Source: Chitinophagaceae bacterium | Lineage (GTDB): Bacteria > Bacteroidota > Bacteroidia > Chitinophagales > Chitinophagaceae | Assembly: GCA_004028795.1 (NCBI GenBank) | Contig: SAIW01000019.1 | Coordinates: 1 to 64,000 of the forward strand | Direction of reading: 5' to 3' | Length of the DNA stretch: 64,000 bases | Shown here: positions 15,110 to 24,158 of the stretch, piece by piece | Layout of the letters: each line of letters starts with the position of its first letter | Position numbering within the stretch: position 1 is the stretch's first letter | Position numbers and translations under genes: made by a program | Notes under the pieces: generated by a model | Databases searched by the model: none | What the model was told of the DNA's origin: nothing | Seen by the model: only the letters and a program-made list of their open reading frames with translations

Positions 15110-16453
15110 TTAAAACCATTTACCTTTTAAAATATCTGTTCTTGTAAACACCTTCCATTCTCCATTAAAGAATATCCATAAGTTTTCAAAATCTTTATAT
15201 TCTTTCCTGCTCATATTGCCTTTAATGTATCTGAATAAGTCTGCCGATACAATAACGTTGTTTTCATCAATCTTTAAAACAATATTGTTGCATTGTTTAT
15301 GGCAATTGCTAATTGCACCTTGTACTGCTCGTTTAGTTGCTTCATAAACAATTTTTAAATCAGCAATAAATTTGTCGTTGATTATATAATCAGGATTCTT
15401 GCCGTCTTTGGTTTTTTCAGGCAAAAATTTAGAACGAATATCAGTATCATTCGTATCAGGAAGGATTGTAACCTTTTCACCGAAATTTGCCAAGCTACGT
15501 GCTTCTCTGTACACTTCTTTAAAGTCAGTGTTATTGTAAGCCATTCTGTTTATTTCAACAGTTCCTCCGCTTTTGCTTTTATATGCATCTTCTGTTAAAG
15601 CATCTTCGTTATCTAAAACAAAATCCTTGTTTACATATTTCTTAGCTTCTTTAATTAAAGCAGGTTGTTCTTTTAAAGGAACAGAATCTATATAACTGTT
15701 ATTCTTAAGGTCAAATACTTCTCCTGTAATACCGGGATTGAATCTAAAAGCTTCATCAATTTCAGGTAAGTCGTGTGGTAAAGCTGTAGGGTCTTCATCT
15801 GTTGGCTCCATTCCGCATTGGCAGTTCCAGCCATTAGGTGGCCATATTGTTTTTAATATTGGGTCGCTTAAATGAAAAATTAAACCATAATATTTTTTAT
15901 GGTCTTCTCTGGGATGTGCTGCTCTTGAAGGAACATATTTAACAGAAGGGTATAAATCTTTTGTCTGTTCACATCTTTTCCAAATAACAGCCATACGTGC
16001 TGAACGAACAGCAGTATCGTATTGTGTGTTTAAATGATTTTGATTGTAAGTGCTATCAATCTTTAATGCATCTTGCCTGAATTGTTCTTTGCTTTTTAAA
16101 TTTCCGTGTTCATCTTTTAATGCACCAATCAATTCTTTTTGATAAGCATAGCTTTTGAATATGCTGAAAATGGCAGTATTGGTTTGCAGTTGTTTCAAAA
16201 ATTCTGCGTTAGGTGTGCCATATTCTATTCTGTTTTTACCAAAGCCTTCGTTTACACCTTCCTTTAAAGGTTTATACATGCTTTTGAATAATTCCTTTTT
16301 TTGTTCAGTAGTGAGCTTGCCTTTATCGTGCAACTGATTAATAACCTTATCGGTTATTTTATCAGTATCAATACCCAATTCCTTTTTCTTGTTATCAGAA
16401 AGAAAAAAGCTTTCAGATTTATCGCAACAAATATGTTGATGCTTATTCTTCAT
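15110..16453 (-). CDS. MuF-like minor head protein with C-terminal toxin/nuclease-like domain
   Basis: 447 residues. Residues about 120-225 are the MuF/SPP1 gp7 head morphogenesis domain: ARMAVIWKR, RAAHPREDHKKYYG and the zinc-like PPNGWNCQCGMEP. The last about 130 residues are an added domain with GEKVTILPDTND, a DGKNPDYIINDKFIADLK core and ISNCHKQCNNIVLKI. That layout matches CdiA-C/BECR-type toxin nucleases found at the C-termini of phage MuF proteins. The protein would be packaged in the head near the portal and could be injected. No immunity gene is obvious next to it. Overlaps the portal gene by 11 bp. Confidence 0.82.
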   Translation of the reverse strand: MKNKHQHICCDKSESFFLSDNKKKELGIDTDKITDKVINQLHDKGKLTTEQKKELFKSMYKPLKEGVNEGFGKNRIEYGTPNAEFLKQLQTNTAIFSIFKSYAYQKELIGALKDEHGNLKSKEQFRQDALKIDSTYNQNHLNTQYDTAVRSARMAVIWKRCEQTKDLYPSVKYVPSRAAHPREDHKKYYGLIFHLSDPILKTIWPPNGWNCQCGMEPTDEDPTALPHDLPEIDEAFRFNPGITGEVFDLKNNSYIDSVPLKEQPALIKEAKKYVNKDFVLDNEDALTEDAYKSKSGGTVEINRMAYNNTDFKEVYREARSLANFGEKVTILPDTNDTDIRSKFLPEKTKDGKNPDYIINDKFIADLKIVYEATKRAVQGAISNCHKQCNNIVLKIDENNVIVSADLFRYIKGNMSRKEYKDFENLWIFFNGEWKVFTRTDILKGKWF

Positions 16454-17636
16454 TACTTGGATTTGGTTGTGGTTCTTTTATTGGCTTTGGTGCTTGTGTT
16501 AAAGTTGGTAAGACTTTTATTTTCTTTTCCCTTTCTCGCACTAATGCAGGATAATCGAATGTTACATCTTCTGTTATATCTGTGAAACCTTTGTAACGCA
16601 GGTAAGGAAATAACTTAAGGTTTATATTATCAGACACGTTTTGCAAACGTGTTAATGTAAGGTCTTCAAAATTTCTTTCCTGCACTTCGCTACTTCCTAC
16701 AAAAGATTTTTCTGTACTGGTAGCAACCTGACCATTTATAAGCAATGTAAATTCTTCATTACATAACTTTATGTTATCTAAATAAATGTCGTGCATTTTT
16801 TGACCGCTTCGCTGCATTATATCAACTTCATCACCAGTTTGACCAATGTAATAACCGTCTGCTCCAAAATTTGAAGCCCTTGCTTCGTATTCGTCTAATT
16901 CATTATCGCTGTTTGTGTCTACTAATACTTTTAACATGGGCATTCCCCACTTTTCACTTGCTCTGCTCCAGTCTGTTCGTGCATAGTATTTCCAAATAAC
17001 ATTGTAAGAGGCTTCGAGTAACAAACCATAATCTGTTCTTGTATCGAAAAATTCAATTAAGTCAATATCCCACATTATATCTTTATACTCTAAGTATGAA
17101 CCATTAACAGAAGCTTCAATAAGAATAGCTTGTTTTTCTATGCTTACATATTCACGGTCAAAGCATGTTATTTCGTCAATATCTCCTGTTTCAGGATTAA
17201 TTTTATCAAATTCTAAAACAGAGTAGCCATGCATTTCTGAATGAATTATGTATTTAATTACATCGTTCATCCATTTCTTTCTGTACTTTTTACTAAGTTC
17301 CTCATTGGGGGTTAAAGTGTTTTTGTTATAAAGCATCCAAGGTTCACTTAACACTTTCATTACTGCATCTCTTATTTGGCTTTTTAATCTCGCATCCCTC
17401 AATACGTATCTATAAATTTGATGTAACTTTAATCTGTCAGGGTTAAGCGGATTGGTTGCCATAACCAATGCTGTTTTAATATCATTTATCTGAAAACTTA
17501 CTTCCCGTTTATATTGCTTTCTAATAACAGTTGAAGCACGTTTTCTTTGCTTATTGTTAACAGGGGCATTATTTTGCGTTTTAACGGCATTTTTGCCCAA
17601 ATTGATAGAATACCCGAATATTTTAATTGGACGCAT
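16443..17636 (-). CDS. Portal protein, DUF935 / Mu Gp29-like
   Basis: 397 residues. N-terminal about 70 residues are basic; then the DUF935 portal core with ALVMATNPLNPDRLKLHQIYR, HSEMHGYSVLEFDKI, DRASEKWGMP-like WSRASEKWGMPMLKVLVDT and a C-terminal acidic/Pro tail. The portal forms the dodecameric DNA gate of the head. It lies between terminase/gp36 and MuF, as in Mu (28-29-30). Confidence 0.9.
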   Translation of the reverse strand: MRPIKIFGYSINLGKNAVKTQNNAPVNNKQRKRASTVIRKQYKREVSFQINDIKTALVMATNPLNPDRLKLHQIYRYVLRDARLKSQIRDAVMKVLSEPWMLYNKNTLTPNEELSKKYRKKWMNDVIKYIIHSEMHGYSVLEFDKINPETGDIDEITCFDREYVSIEKQAILIEASVNGSYLEYKDIMWDIDLIEFFDTRTDYGLLLEASYNVIWKYYARTDWSRASEKWGMPMLKVLVDTNSDNELDEYEARASNFGADGYYIGQTGDEVDIMQRSGQKMHDIYLDNIKLCNEEFTLLINGQVATSTEKSFVGSSEVQERNFEDLTLTRLQNVSDNINLKLFPYLRYKGFTDITEDVTFDYPALVREREKKIKVLPTLTQAPKPIKEPQPNPSNEE

Positions 17637-17671
17637 AAAAAGTGTATAAGAATGTTTAAATGAGGTATTTT

Positions 17672-18154
17672 TTAAGGTAGGTGACTTCTTTTAGGATTAC
17701 TTCCGAATCTTCGCAAGCCTTTTCCTTGAATTGTTGTTGTTTCTGAAGCAGGTGCATTTGGGTCGGGCTGCTGTTCGGGGTCGTTTGGTCTCGGCGGTAA
17801 ATCAATTGTTGACTTTCCTTTGCTGATAGCCTGCAAATCATTCATTGCATCATCATGATTCTTTATTACTTTTTCAGGAATATCATTATCGTCTGCATTT
17901 TGATAAATATTGTATAAAGCAATGCTTATGGCTAATGATAGAATGTAATAATTACGGTCTGCACCCTGTTTTTGAAATTCAGGTCTTATGTCATATAACA
18001 CACCTGCACTGGAGGCAATAGCATCTTCTGCTATTTTGCTGGCTTCAGCTAAAACATCATTTACGGTAACACCATCAACTGCTGCATTTTGTAACAGCAT
18101 ATTCAATAAAGAAATGTTGATACGTATTTTATAATCATTTTTTTGAACGTACAT
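17672..18154 (-). CDS. Gp36-like protein (DUF1320)
   Basis: 160 residues. N-terminal 120 residues are helical with YDIRPEFQ, then DRNYYILSLAISIALYNIYQ, typical of the DUF1320/Mu Gp36 family of head-tail connector proteins. The last 45 residues are a Pro/Asp-rich linker ending in a basic RRFGSNPKR tail. It lies upstream of the portal on the same strand. Role in head completion is inferred from the family. Confidence 0.75.
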   Translation of the reverse strand: MYVQKNDYKIRINISLLNMLLQNAAVDGVTVNDVLAEASKIAEDAIASSAGVLYDIRPEFQKQGADRNYYILSLAISIALYNIYQNADDNDIPEKVIKNHDDAMNDLQAISKGKSTIDLPPRPNDPEQQPDPNAPASETTTIQGKGLRRFGSNPKRSHLP

Positions 18155-18164
18155 AACAAAAAGT

Positions 18165-18764
18165 TTAAACTAAACCCAATGTTTTATCGGTTAAATATTT
18201 TAATAATGGTGCTGCACCAGTTTGTGCGTCTATTAATTTGTCATTGTAATGACCATCGCTATCAAATTTTCCTTTTTGATAATGTTGTGTGCCACTCCAT
18301 AAATAAGGTGTATTAATAGATTGTTTTAATCTTCTGTAACCAAAACCATTGTTTGCTTCTAAGTAATACAACAATGCGGGCATAGACCATTGAGGAACTT
18401 TATCCCAACCTTTCAATTGAATTAAATCAATTGCCGATTCTTCAAATGTGTAGCCTGAAGGTGATGCAGGATTTTTTAACGGTCTTCCGGCAGGCACATC
18501 GTAAGTTCTTTTTCTAAGACTATTACCATTATGTATATGACCTTTAAATGTGCAACCGTCTTCACGCATATAAATAATACCAATAAAATACCAAGGCACT
18601 TTATTGCCTATAACATTGGTAACGTTTTCAAACCTTCGGCGATATTTAATAATTGTTTTTGCATCATTAATAATCTGTTGTACTTTTTTGGGGTCAATTC
18701 TCATTAAATCCCACAACTTTTGGTATTTATCAATGGTTCGTTGACTGGCGAATAATACTGACAT
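18165..18764 (-). CDS. Endolysin-like peptidoglycan hydrolase
   Basis: 199 residues. WYFIGIIYMREDGCTFKGHIHNG (with the catalytic-type Glu), VPAGRPLKNP, FEESAIDLI and YYLEANNGFGYRR form the signature of a lysozyme-like family found in phages and cyanobacteria. No signal peptide, so release to the periplasm needs a holin; a candidate is at 23094. Its location inside the packaging block rather than with the other lysis candidates is unusual. Confidence 0.78.
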   Translation of the reverse strand: MSVLFASQRTIDKYQKLWDLMRIDPKKVQQIINDAKTIIKYRRRFENVTNVIGNKVPWYFIGIIYMREDGCTFKGHIHNGNSLRKRTYDVPAGRPLKNPASPSGYTFEESAIDLIQLKGWDKVPQWSMPALLYYLEANNGFGYRRLKQSINTPYLWSGTQHYQKGKFDSDGHYNDKLIDAQTGAAPLLKYLTDKTLGLV

Positions 18765-18774
18765 ATATAAATTT

Positions 18775-20298
18775 TTAAATTGCTCTTAAATTGTTTTTTT
18801 TATACCTGCCACTTCGTGGAGGCTTTGATGGTTTTGTGTATTTGTCTGCCATCCATATTGCACCCTCTAATGCATCAGGCCCGTCATCATTTATTTTACT
18901 ACCCTTTTCAATAGAAAGAATTTGGGTGCGAAGAAGTTTCATATCAGGATTATCTTTCTCATTAATATTGAAGCGTATTAAACCACGTTCAAATAATGGT
19001 TGCATTGTTTCAATGCGTTCAAACTTGTCTCCTTTATTTCTGTAATCATAGGCACAACGTAATTGCCTTTTCTTTTCTTCCGCAACTCTGTCTAACTCTT
19101 TGCCATGAACTTCATCCTGAATAAAGTTTGCTTCCATAGCATGTTTAATAGTATAAGTATCAAAGTCATCATCTAATCTGTATGCATATTCCCACATGTG
19201 CTTGCTTGTGGTTCTGCGAAGCCAACATTTTATAATGTCGTAATACTTGCCGGTTTTGCCAATTAACACCCAAGCTTTATAATCGCTTTTATCTGTTGCT
19301 TTATAAGATGGATCGCAGTAGTTTATTAATACACCATCGTATTTAATCATAGAAGCGTCAACCCAATTGTTTAACCACTCTGCTTTAAATGTTGTTCCTT
19401 CTTCAAAAGGAGTATTCATTCTTTCACGGGTAAAACCTGCACCTTCACCTTCAGATAATATTTTAATATTTTCATTTGAGAAATCAGGATTTTCTTTCCA
19501 GTTGCTGTTACCATCTTCATTAATAATATCAACACGATGAACAGTTGTTTTAATCGCTTCATCTGTTTCTAATAATGCTGTAACAGTATTATCGTTAAAC
19601 TTATTTTGTGCAACTACAAGCCACCATTGCCGTGTCCATAAAGCAGGCTTTAATTCTTCTAAAACCCATTTCTTATCTTCTAATGCAATGGCATCATTTT
19701 TTAATTGTCTGGCGTCATTCAAGTCATCTACTAAACCGTAGTTAGGTCTTTTCCATTTAAAACGTGTGCCTCTTGGTGTTTGTTTTTTACCGAAAGCATA
19801 AAATCCAACATCATCACGTGTTTTAAAACTTCCATCTTCCCAGTTGCCATAACTAAACTGTTCTCCGAAATCGTTAATAATTCTTTTGTTGTTTTGCAGA
19901 TTAGATTGAATATCAGACAGCTTATCATTTGCCATGTCTTCATTCAGACTGCCTACAGCAATGCCATTTAATTTGTTATTAAACTTTATAAAAAGGGGAA
20001 GGAATAAACCGAAATGTGTGCTTTTTGCAAAGCCCCTGCTCCATTGCTCTAAAAAAATATTATTAGGCTTATTGTAAACTTCTTGCTGAATGTTTTTATG
20101 AAATGTTGCGAAGGGAGCAAAGCAGTATAAAGGAAAGTAATAATTACAAAAAGCTTCATAGTTGGCTAATAAACGTTGAACTCTTTTACGTTTATCGCCA
20201 GCACTTTCATAGAAGTCAATAGGTGTAGTTTCATTAATCAACTCTCCTAATTCTTCAAAGTCACGTAATAGTTTATTATCGTTTTTATTAAGAAGCAT
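18775..20298 (-). CDS. Terminase large subunit (Mu Gp28-like)
   Basis: 507 residues. ATPase part: variant Walker A in EQWSRGFAKSTHFG (about residue 84-97) and Walker B in YGLVDDLNDA (about 185-194). Nuclease part: YCDPSYKATDKSDY (about 316-329) gives the first metal-binding Asp, with KGDKFERIE and DDGPDALEGAI (about 480) giving the last acids. It drives DNA packaging. It overlaps the small subunit gene by 11 bp. Confidence 0.93.
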   Translation of the reverse strand: MLLNKNDNKLLRDFEELGELINETTPIDFYESAGDKRKRVQRLLANYEAFCNYYFPLYCFAPFATFHKNIQQEVYNKPNNIFLEQWSRGFAKSTHFGLFLPLFIKFNNKLNGIAVGSLNEDMANDKLSDIQSNLQNNKRIINDFGEQFSYGNWEDGSFKTRDDVGFYAFGKKQTPRGTRFKWKRPNYGLVDDLNDARQLKNDAIALEDKKWVLEELKPALWTRQWWLVVAQNKFNDNTVTALLETDEAIKTTVHRVDIINEDGNSNWKENPDFSNENIKILSEGEGAGFTRERMNTPFEEGTTFKAEWLNNWVDASMIKYDGVLINYCDPSYKATDKSDYKAWVLIGKTGKYYDIIKCWLRRTTSKHMWEYAYRLDDDFDTYTIKHAMEANFIQDEVHGKELDRVAEEKKRQLRCAYDYRNKGDKFERIETMQPLFERGLIRFNINEKDNPDMKLLRTQILSIEKGSKINDDGPDALEGAIWMADKYTKPSKPPRSGRYKKNNLRAI

Positions 20299-20740
20299 TT
20301 TTTAATTCGTTCGATTTGTGCTTTAAAAATTCTAACATAATAGGATGAAACAACTTTGCCTTTTCATTATCGCTTTCGTTCATCCACATTAAACATTCTT
20401 TTAATACACCATGATAATTTGATAGGTTGTACTTTTTACCTATTGCCTGAATACTGTTAGAAAGCTTAACTATTTGGTCTGATTCGACTGGTAGCAATGA
20501 GCGTTTTTCTAATGTTGCTGTTTTTCTTATTTCAGCTATATCTTTATAAAGACCTATAACTAATTTTTCTTTAGTTACGGATTTTGCCTCTTTATCTAAT
20601 TCCCAATCATCATCTTTTATCCATTTGCCTAATTGCTGTTCGCTAACACTTGCCACTTTAGCAATTTGTTTGCGTTGCATATCTGTATTGCAGAATAAAT
20701 CGTATGCGGTATTATACTCATCTGTTTTCCGCTTACCCAT
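20288..20740 (-). CDS. Terminase small subunit-like HTH protein
   Basis: 150 residues. N-terminal HTH: DLFCNTDMQRKQIAKVASV, then SEQQLGKWIKDDDWE, as in many terminase small subunits (DUF1804/Gp27-like), followed by helices for oligomerisation. It precedes and overlaps the large subunit. It starts the minus-strand late block, divergent from the protease gene. Confidence 0.82.
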   Translation of the reverse strand: MGKRKTDEYNTAYDLFCNTDMQRKQIAKVASVSEQQLGKWIKDDDWELDKEAKSVTKEKLVIGLYKDIAEIRKTATLEKRSLLPVESDQIVKLSNSIQAIGKKYNLSNYHGVLKECLMWMNESDNEKAKLFHPIMLEFLKHKSNELKNAS

Positions 20741-20916
20741 AGTTTAATTATTGTTTCATCACAAAACTGCGATGATTAAATATGGCATTAAAAAAACCAT
20801 TTCTATGTGAGGTATTAAATGGACTAAGTAAGTCCAAATATAGGTGCAGTAAGGATTTGCGACTTTTTTACAGTTTAAAAGTATTTCATTTTTGTGCTGT
20901 CAAACCGAATAACAGA
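20741..20916. promoter_or_regulatory. Divergent late promoter region
   Basis: 176 bp separate the divergent terminase (minus) and protease (plus) genes, so two late promoters must lie here if no other exists. The longest ORF for the plus gene extends to 20782, but the conserved protease begins at 20917. ACTAAGTAAGT and paired TTT-rich stretches occur; no clear box fits the Bacteroidetes -33/-7 pattern. Confidence 0.4.
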
Positions 20917-21912
20917 ATGGCATTTCGTAAAACATTTTTGATAAGCGATGAAAGTGTAAACACTTATGGTTTTGCAGTTGCAACATCAGGCATACGCTTA
21001 GATAATGCTAAACAAAACTGCCCATGTTATTATGAACATAACAACGACGAACTTCCTTTAGGTCATTGGGAAAATTTCAGGCTTGAAGGTGTAAAACTTT
21101 ATGCTGATTTAGTTATTGAAGGTGCAAGTGAAGTAGAGCAAGAGTATATACGAAAAATAAAGAATGGTGATATTAAAGGTGCAAGCATTGGTGCAGACCC
21201 TATTAAATGGGATGAGTTTAAAACAAAATTGGATGGTCAAACAAAACCTTGGTTAACCGAATGTGATTTATTTGAGGTTAGTATAACTGCTTTACCTGCT
21301 AACAAGAAAGCCCTTGCATTAAAAAAAGATGGTGCTGTTGTGAAATTAAACAGTACAAACACCGTGTTATTTATTCCTACTACAACTACTAAAATCGAAA
21401 ATGATATGAAAGCAATTGCTTTAAAACTCGGATTGCCTGAAACTGCAACCGAAGCAGAAATATTAAGTGCTATAGGCACAGTGCAATTGAAAGCTTCTAA
21501 TGCAGAGCAATTGCAAAACACAATTTTACAAGAAGCAGAAGTTGGTTTAACCGATGAACAGAAAGAAATGTTTGTTGAGTTGAAAAAAACAAATCCTGCT
21601 GTTGCTTTAAAATATGCCAATAGTGTAAAAGCTAATGATACAACTGAAGAAGGAACTGTAAACCCGAACGGAAGTAAAAAGCCTGTTGCAAATACAAAGG
21701 TTGTAAAAGATGTAAAGGTTTCCGCTTTGCTGAAAAAGGGTTTAAAACCCGGTGGAGAAAACGATGAAGAAGAATTTACAGGTAAAAACAGCTTTGATTA
21801 TCTGCAAAGGAAAAATCCAACAGAGTTAGCAAGAATTAGAAAAGAAGAACCTGAAAAATATGCAAGGCTTACAGCCGATTACGGCAAAGGCTTACGCTAT
21901 ACAGACAAATAA
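20917..21912 (+). CDS. Prohead protease fused to scaffold
   Basis: 331 residues from the ATG at 20917. Residues 1-140 are an HK97/Mu-I-like serine protease domain with the His in CYYEHNNDELPLG and the Ser in GDIKGASIGADP, followed by TECDLFEVSITALPAN. The rest is a helical, Ala/Glu/Lys-rich scaffold-type region. Mu makes protease I and scaffold Z from one reading frame in the same way. It precedes the major capsid gene. Confidence 0.87.
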   Translation: MAFRKTFLISDESVNTYGFAVATSGIRLDNAKQNCPCYYEHNNDELPLGHWENFRLEGVKLYADLVIEGASEVEQEYIRKIKNGDIKGASIGADPIKWDEFKTKLDGQTKPWLTECDLFEVSITALPANKKALALKKDGAVVKLNSTNTVLFIPTTTTKIENDMKAIALKLGLPETATEAEILSAIGTVQLKASNAEQLQNTILQEAEVGLTDEQKEMFVELKKTNPAVALKYANSVKANDTTEEGTVNPNGSKKPVANTKVVKDVKVSALLKKGLKPGGENDEEEFTGKNSFDYLQRKNPTELARIRKEEPEKYARLTADYGKGLRYTDK

Positions 21913-21979
21913 TTTACTAACCCAATAACGCCAAAGAGTAACACGCCTGACACTTAAACACGAATTACAAAAAACTATT

Positions 21980-23005
21980 ATGAAAAAGTTTAAATTTTTA
22001 AATGCGGTATTGTTCAACATTATTGTTGGAATTGTTTTGGCGTTAATTATAGGTGTACATCCTGCTGTTGGTGCAGTTGCTGTAAATGCTGTTGGTGTTT
22101 CTATGGCTTTAGTAAAACAGCAAACAGGTTTTGTTTTTTGGGATGGATTGGCACAAGAGGTTTGGTTGGCAGATGTGTTGCAAAATTTTTATCCTGATAA
22201 TCACTTTTTAAGTGCAGCGGTTGATTATAGTTCTTTAGTTGACAATCATGCAATCAACTTGGCAGAAGTTGGTGCAGACCCTGATGTGTTGGTTAACAAT
22301 GCTGTGTGGCCTATACCTTATACTGTTGCTGCCGATAATCCTTTGCAAGTTATTTTAAAAACTTACGATACTACCAGTACAGTTGTAAGAAATGCTATTG
22401 CTATTGAGCAGGCTTATGATCAACGTGCTATTTATGTTGGGAAACATCAAAAAGCCTTGTTGAAAAAATTAGGTATGGATGCTGCATGGGCTTACGGCGT
22501 AAGTGTTGCTGACCCTACAAAAAGCAATTTTATTACAGAATTGGGTGCTAATGACAGCTTTATTGACGCTGTAATTGATATGCAGGCTACATATTCTGAT
22601 ATGGACGCCGAGGGCAATGAATGGGTTGCTATTTATAATCCTTTTCATATGGCAAAAATTGCTAAAGAAGACAAAGTGTTGTATAAAAATATTATGGCAA
22701 AGCCGGGTGAAGTTTTCTATGGCTTTAAAACTTACACTTATAGCAAAAACCCATATTACATTACTCCTGCCAATGCACCGGGTGGTGTTGCAACAAAAGC
22801 TGCTTATGGTGTAGGTTTTAATTCTGCTATCCATAAAAGGGCTTCGTTGTTCTGCTTAAGCAATGAAATTATGAAGGCACAAGGAACTTTTGAGTTCTTC
22901 AGCATATTAAAACACCCTGATTATAAAGGTGACATTTTCAACTATCAAATGCGTGGATTGGCAATGCCTTTACGCAACAAGCATTTAAGTGCAATTATTC
23001 AATAA
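21980..23005 (+). CDS. Major capsid protein
   Basis: 341 residues. From about 85 on it has the capsid-like pattern of phage E/GpT-type major head proteins: IPYTVAADNPLQ, VVRNAIAIEQAYDQRAIYVGKH, and a C-terminal NYQMRGLAMPLRNKHL. It directly follows the protease/scaffold gene. The N-terminal about 38 residues are strikingly hydrophobic (LFNIIVGIVLALIIGVHPAV) and end near Ala-x-Ala sites, like a signal peptide, which is odd for a cytoplasmic shell protein. They may be removed by the prohead protease. Confidence 0.82.
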   Translation: MKKFKFLNAVLFNIIVGIVLALIIGVHPAVGAVAVNAVGVSMALVKQQTGFVFWDGLAQEVWLADVLQNFYPDNHFLSAAVDYSSLVDNHAINLAEVGADPDVLVNNAVWPIPYTVAADNPLQVILKTYDTTSTVVRNAIAIEQAYDQRAIYVGKHQKALLKKLGMDAAWAYGVSVADPTKSNFITELGANDSFIDAVIDMQATYSDMDAEGNEWVAIYNPFHMAKIAKEDKVLYKNIMAKPGEVFYGFKTYTYSKNPYYITPANAPGGVATKAAYGVGFNSAIHKRASLFCLSNEIMKAQGTFEFFSILKHPDYKGDIFNYQMRGLAMPLRNKHLSAIIQ

Positions 23006-23016
23006 TTATTCAACTA

Positions 23017-23078
23017 ATGGGGTGTTACTCTGGCAAGGGCAATGAGCGGTTAAGGGCAACCGCTCTGCTTTGCCCCAT
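23017..23078 (+). other. Stacked hairpin after the capsid gene
   Basis: GAGCGGTT (23044-23051) pairs perfectly with AACCGCTC (23058-23065) around a 6-nt loop. GGGCAA (23037-23042) can pair with TTGCCC (23070-23075), and ATGGGG (23017-23022) with CCCCAT (23073-23078), the last two competing for CCC. No T run follows, so it is probably an RNA structure for mRNA stability or processing rather than a terminator. Confidence 0.6.
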
Positions 23079-23093
23079 AAGTCTAATATAAAA

Positions 23094-23303
23094 ATGGAAC
23101 GAAGCGTGCAACATAATAACACTTGGATTGGCTTTGTAACAGGCATGTTTGGGGGCTTTGCGAAATACTTACTGCAATTGCAGTTAAACGTTGATGCAGC
23201 ACAAAGAATTTTTGAAGCAGGCGTAACTGCACTTATATGCGGAGTATTGGGAAAGCTGGGTGCTGAAGCTGTGGTTTTTATTAAACGAAAAATTAAAAAA
23301 TAA
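23094..23303 (+). CDS. Holin-like small membrane protein
   Basis: 69 residues from the ATG at 23094. Two hydrophobic segments (GFVTGMFGGFAKYLL; AGVTALICGVLGKLGAEAVVFI) and a basic end KRKIKK, the plan of a class II holin. It heads three membrane/lipoprotein genes and lies in the late operon. Holin function is inferred. Confidence 0.6.
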   Translation: MERSVQHNNTWIGFVTGMFGGFAKYLLQLQLNVDAAQRIFEAGVTALICGVLGKLGAEAVVFIKRKIKK

Positions 23304-23307
23304 TAAT

Positions 23308-23634
23308 ATGAAAAAGCTTTTGTTTTTTATTGGCTTTACTGCCATTGCAATTTTAGGGCTTCCTTTTTTGATGCATGCACAAGATACTGCTAATGCAGTT
23401 GTATCAGGTGGCAGCGATGTATTAAGTGAATTATTTAATACAATAAGTAAAATAATTCCTTCATGGGTTACTACAATGATTGAATGTTTAGTTGTTGTAT
23501 TACCTGCCGTTCAGTTTATTCTTAAGAAAATACCAACTCCTGCCAGTGTAAAAATTGGTGGTGTTCTTGGTAAGGTTTTAGACTTCTTAACTTTTTTTCA
23601 AAAAGATACAAAAGCTGGTGGCGGCTTGCATTAA
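23308..23634 (+). CDS. Small membrane/exported protein
   Basis: 108 residues from the ATG at 23308. A signal peptide (LLFFIGFTAIAILGLPFLMHAQ) precedes a second hydrophobic segment (TTMIECLVVVLPAVQFI, about 60-78) and an amphipathic tail. Unknown family. Its stop overlaps the start of the spanin-like gene (TTAATG). A lysis role, such as a second holin or antiholin, is possible from context. Confidence 0.55.
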   Translation: MKKLLFFIGFTAIAILGLPFLMHAQDTANAVVSGGSDVLSELFNTISKIIPSWVTTMIECLVVVLPAVQFILKKIPTPASVKIGGVLGKVLDFLTFFQKDTKAGGGLH

Positions 23635-24158
23635 TGCGTTTGTTTATTATCATATTAACCTTAGTAACTATTGTTAGCTGTAATAGAAAAGTTATAGCCA
23701 ATAAAACAATAGAAACACATAAAAAAGATAGTGCTTCTGTTTCTATTGATACAAGCAGCTATGATAAGATTGATATTAAGCATACTGAAACTATTAGTGG
23801 AGACAGTTTAAAAGGCATTTTGTTTTTTGGTGATGATGATATACCCGGTGATGTAAAAGAAGACAGTCTTGAGAGTTCAGGAATTAAAATAAAAGTAGGG
23901 ATAATAACCGTTAAAGGTGGGTTTAAAGCCCGTATAAATGCAGTTTCAAAACCCGTAAAACAAGTTTATACAGAGGTAAAGGCTGAAAATGAAAAGCGTG
24001 GCAAGTATGATTCAACACATTTAAGCCGAGATGATAGTGTTACAAAAAACGATTCATCTAAAACAACTAATAATAATGGATGGATTTGGTTTGGAGTAAT
24101 CGTGTTTTTATTGATTTTAATAGCAATTTATTTTTTAATAAAAAAATACTTACCGTGA
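23634..24158 (+). CDS. Lipoprotein with C-terminal membrane segment, candidate unimolecular spanin
   Basis: 174 residues. N-terminal lipoprotein signal with lipobox IVSC (Cys17). A Ser/Thr/Asp/Lys-rich periplasmic body follows, then one C-terminal transmembrane helix (WIWFGVIVFLLILIAIYFLI, about 150-169) with KKYLP behind it. Outer-membrane lipid anchor plus inner-membrane helix in one chain is exactly the u-spanin plan (as in phage T1 gp11). Neighbouring holin-like genes support it. It overlaps the next gene by four bases (GTGA). Confidence 0.68.
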   Translation: MRLFIIILTLVTIVSCNRKVIANKTIETHKKDSASVSIDTSSYDKIDIKHTETISGDSLKGILFFGDDDIPGDVKEDSLESSGIKIKVGIITVKGGFKARINAVSKPVKQVYTEVKAENEKRGKYDSTHLSRDDSVTKNDSSKTTNNNGWIWFGVIVFLLILIAIYFLIKKYLP

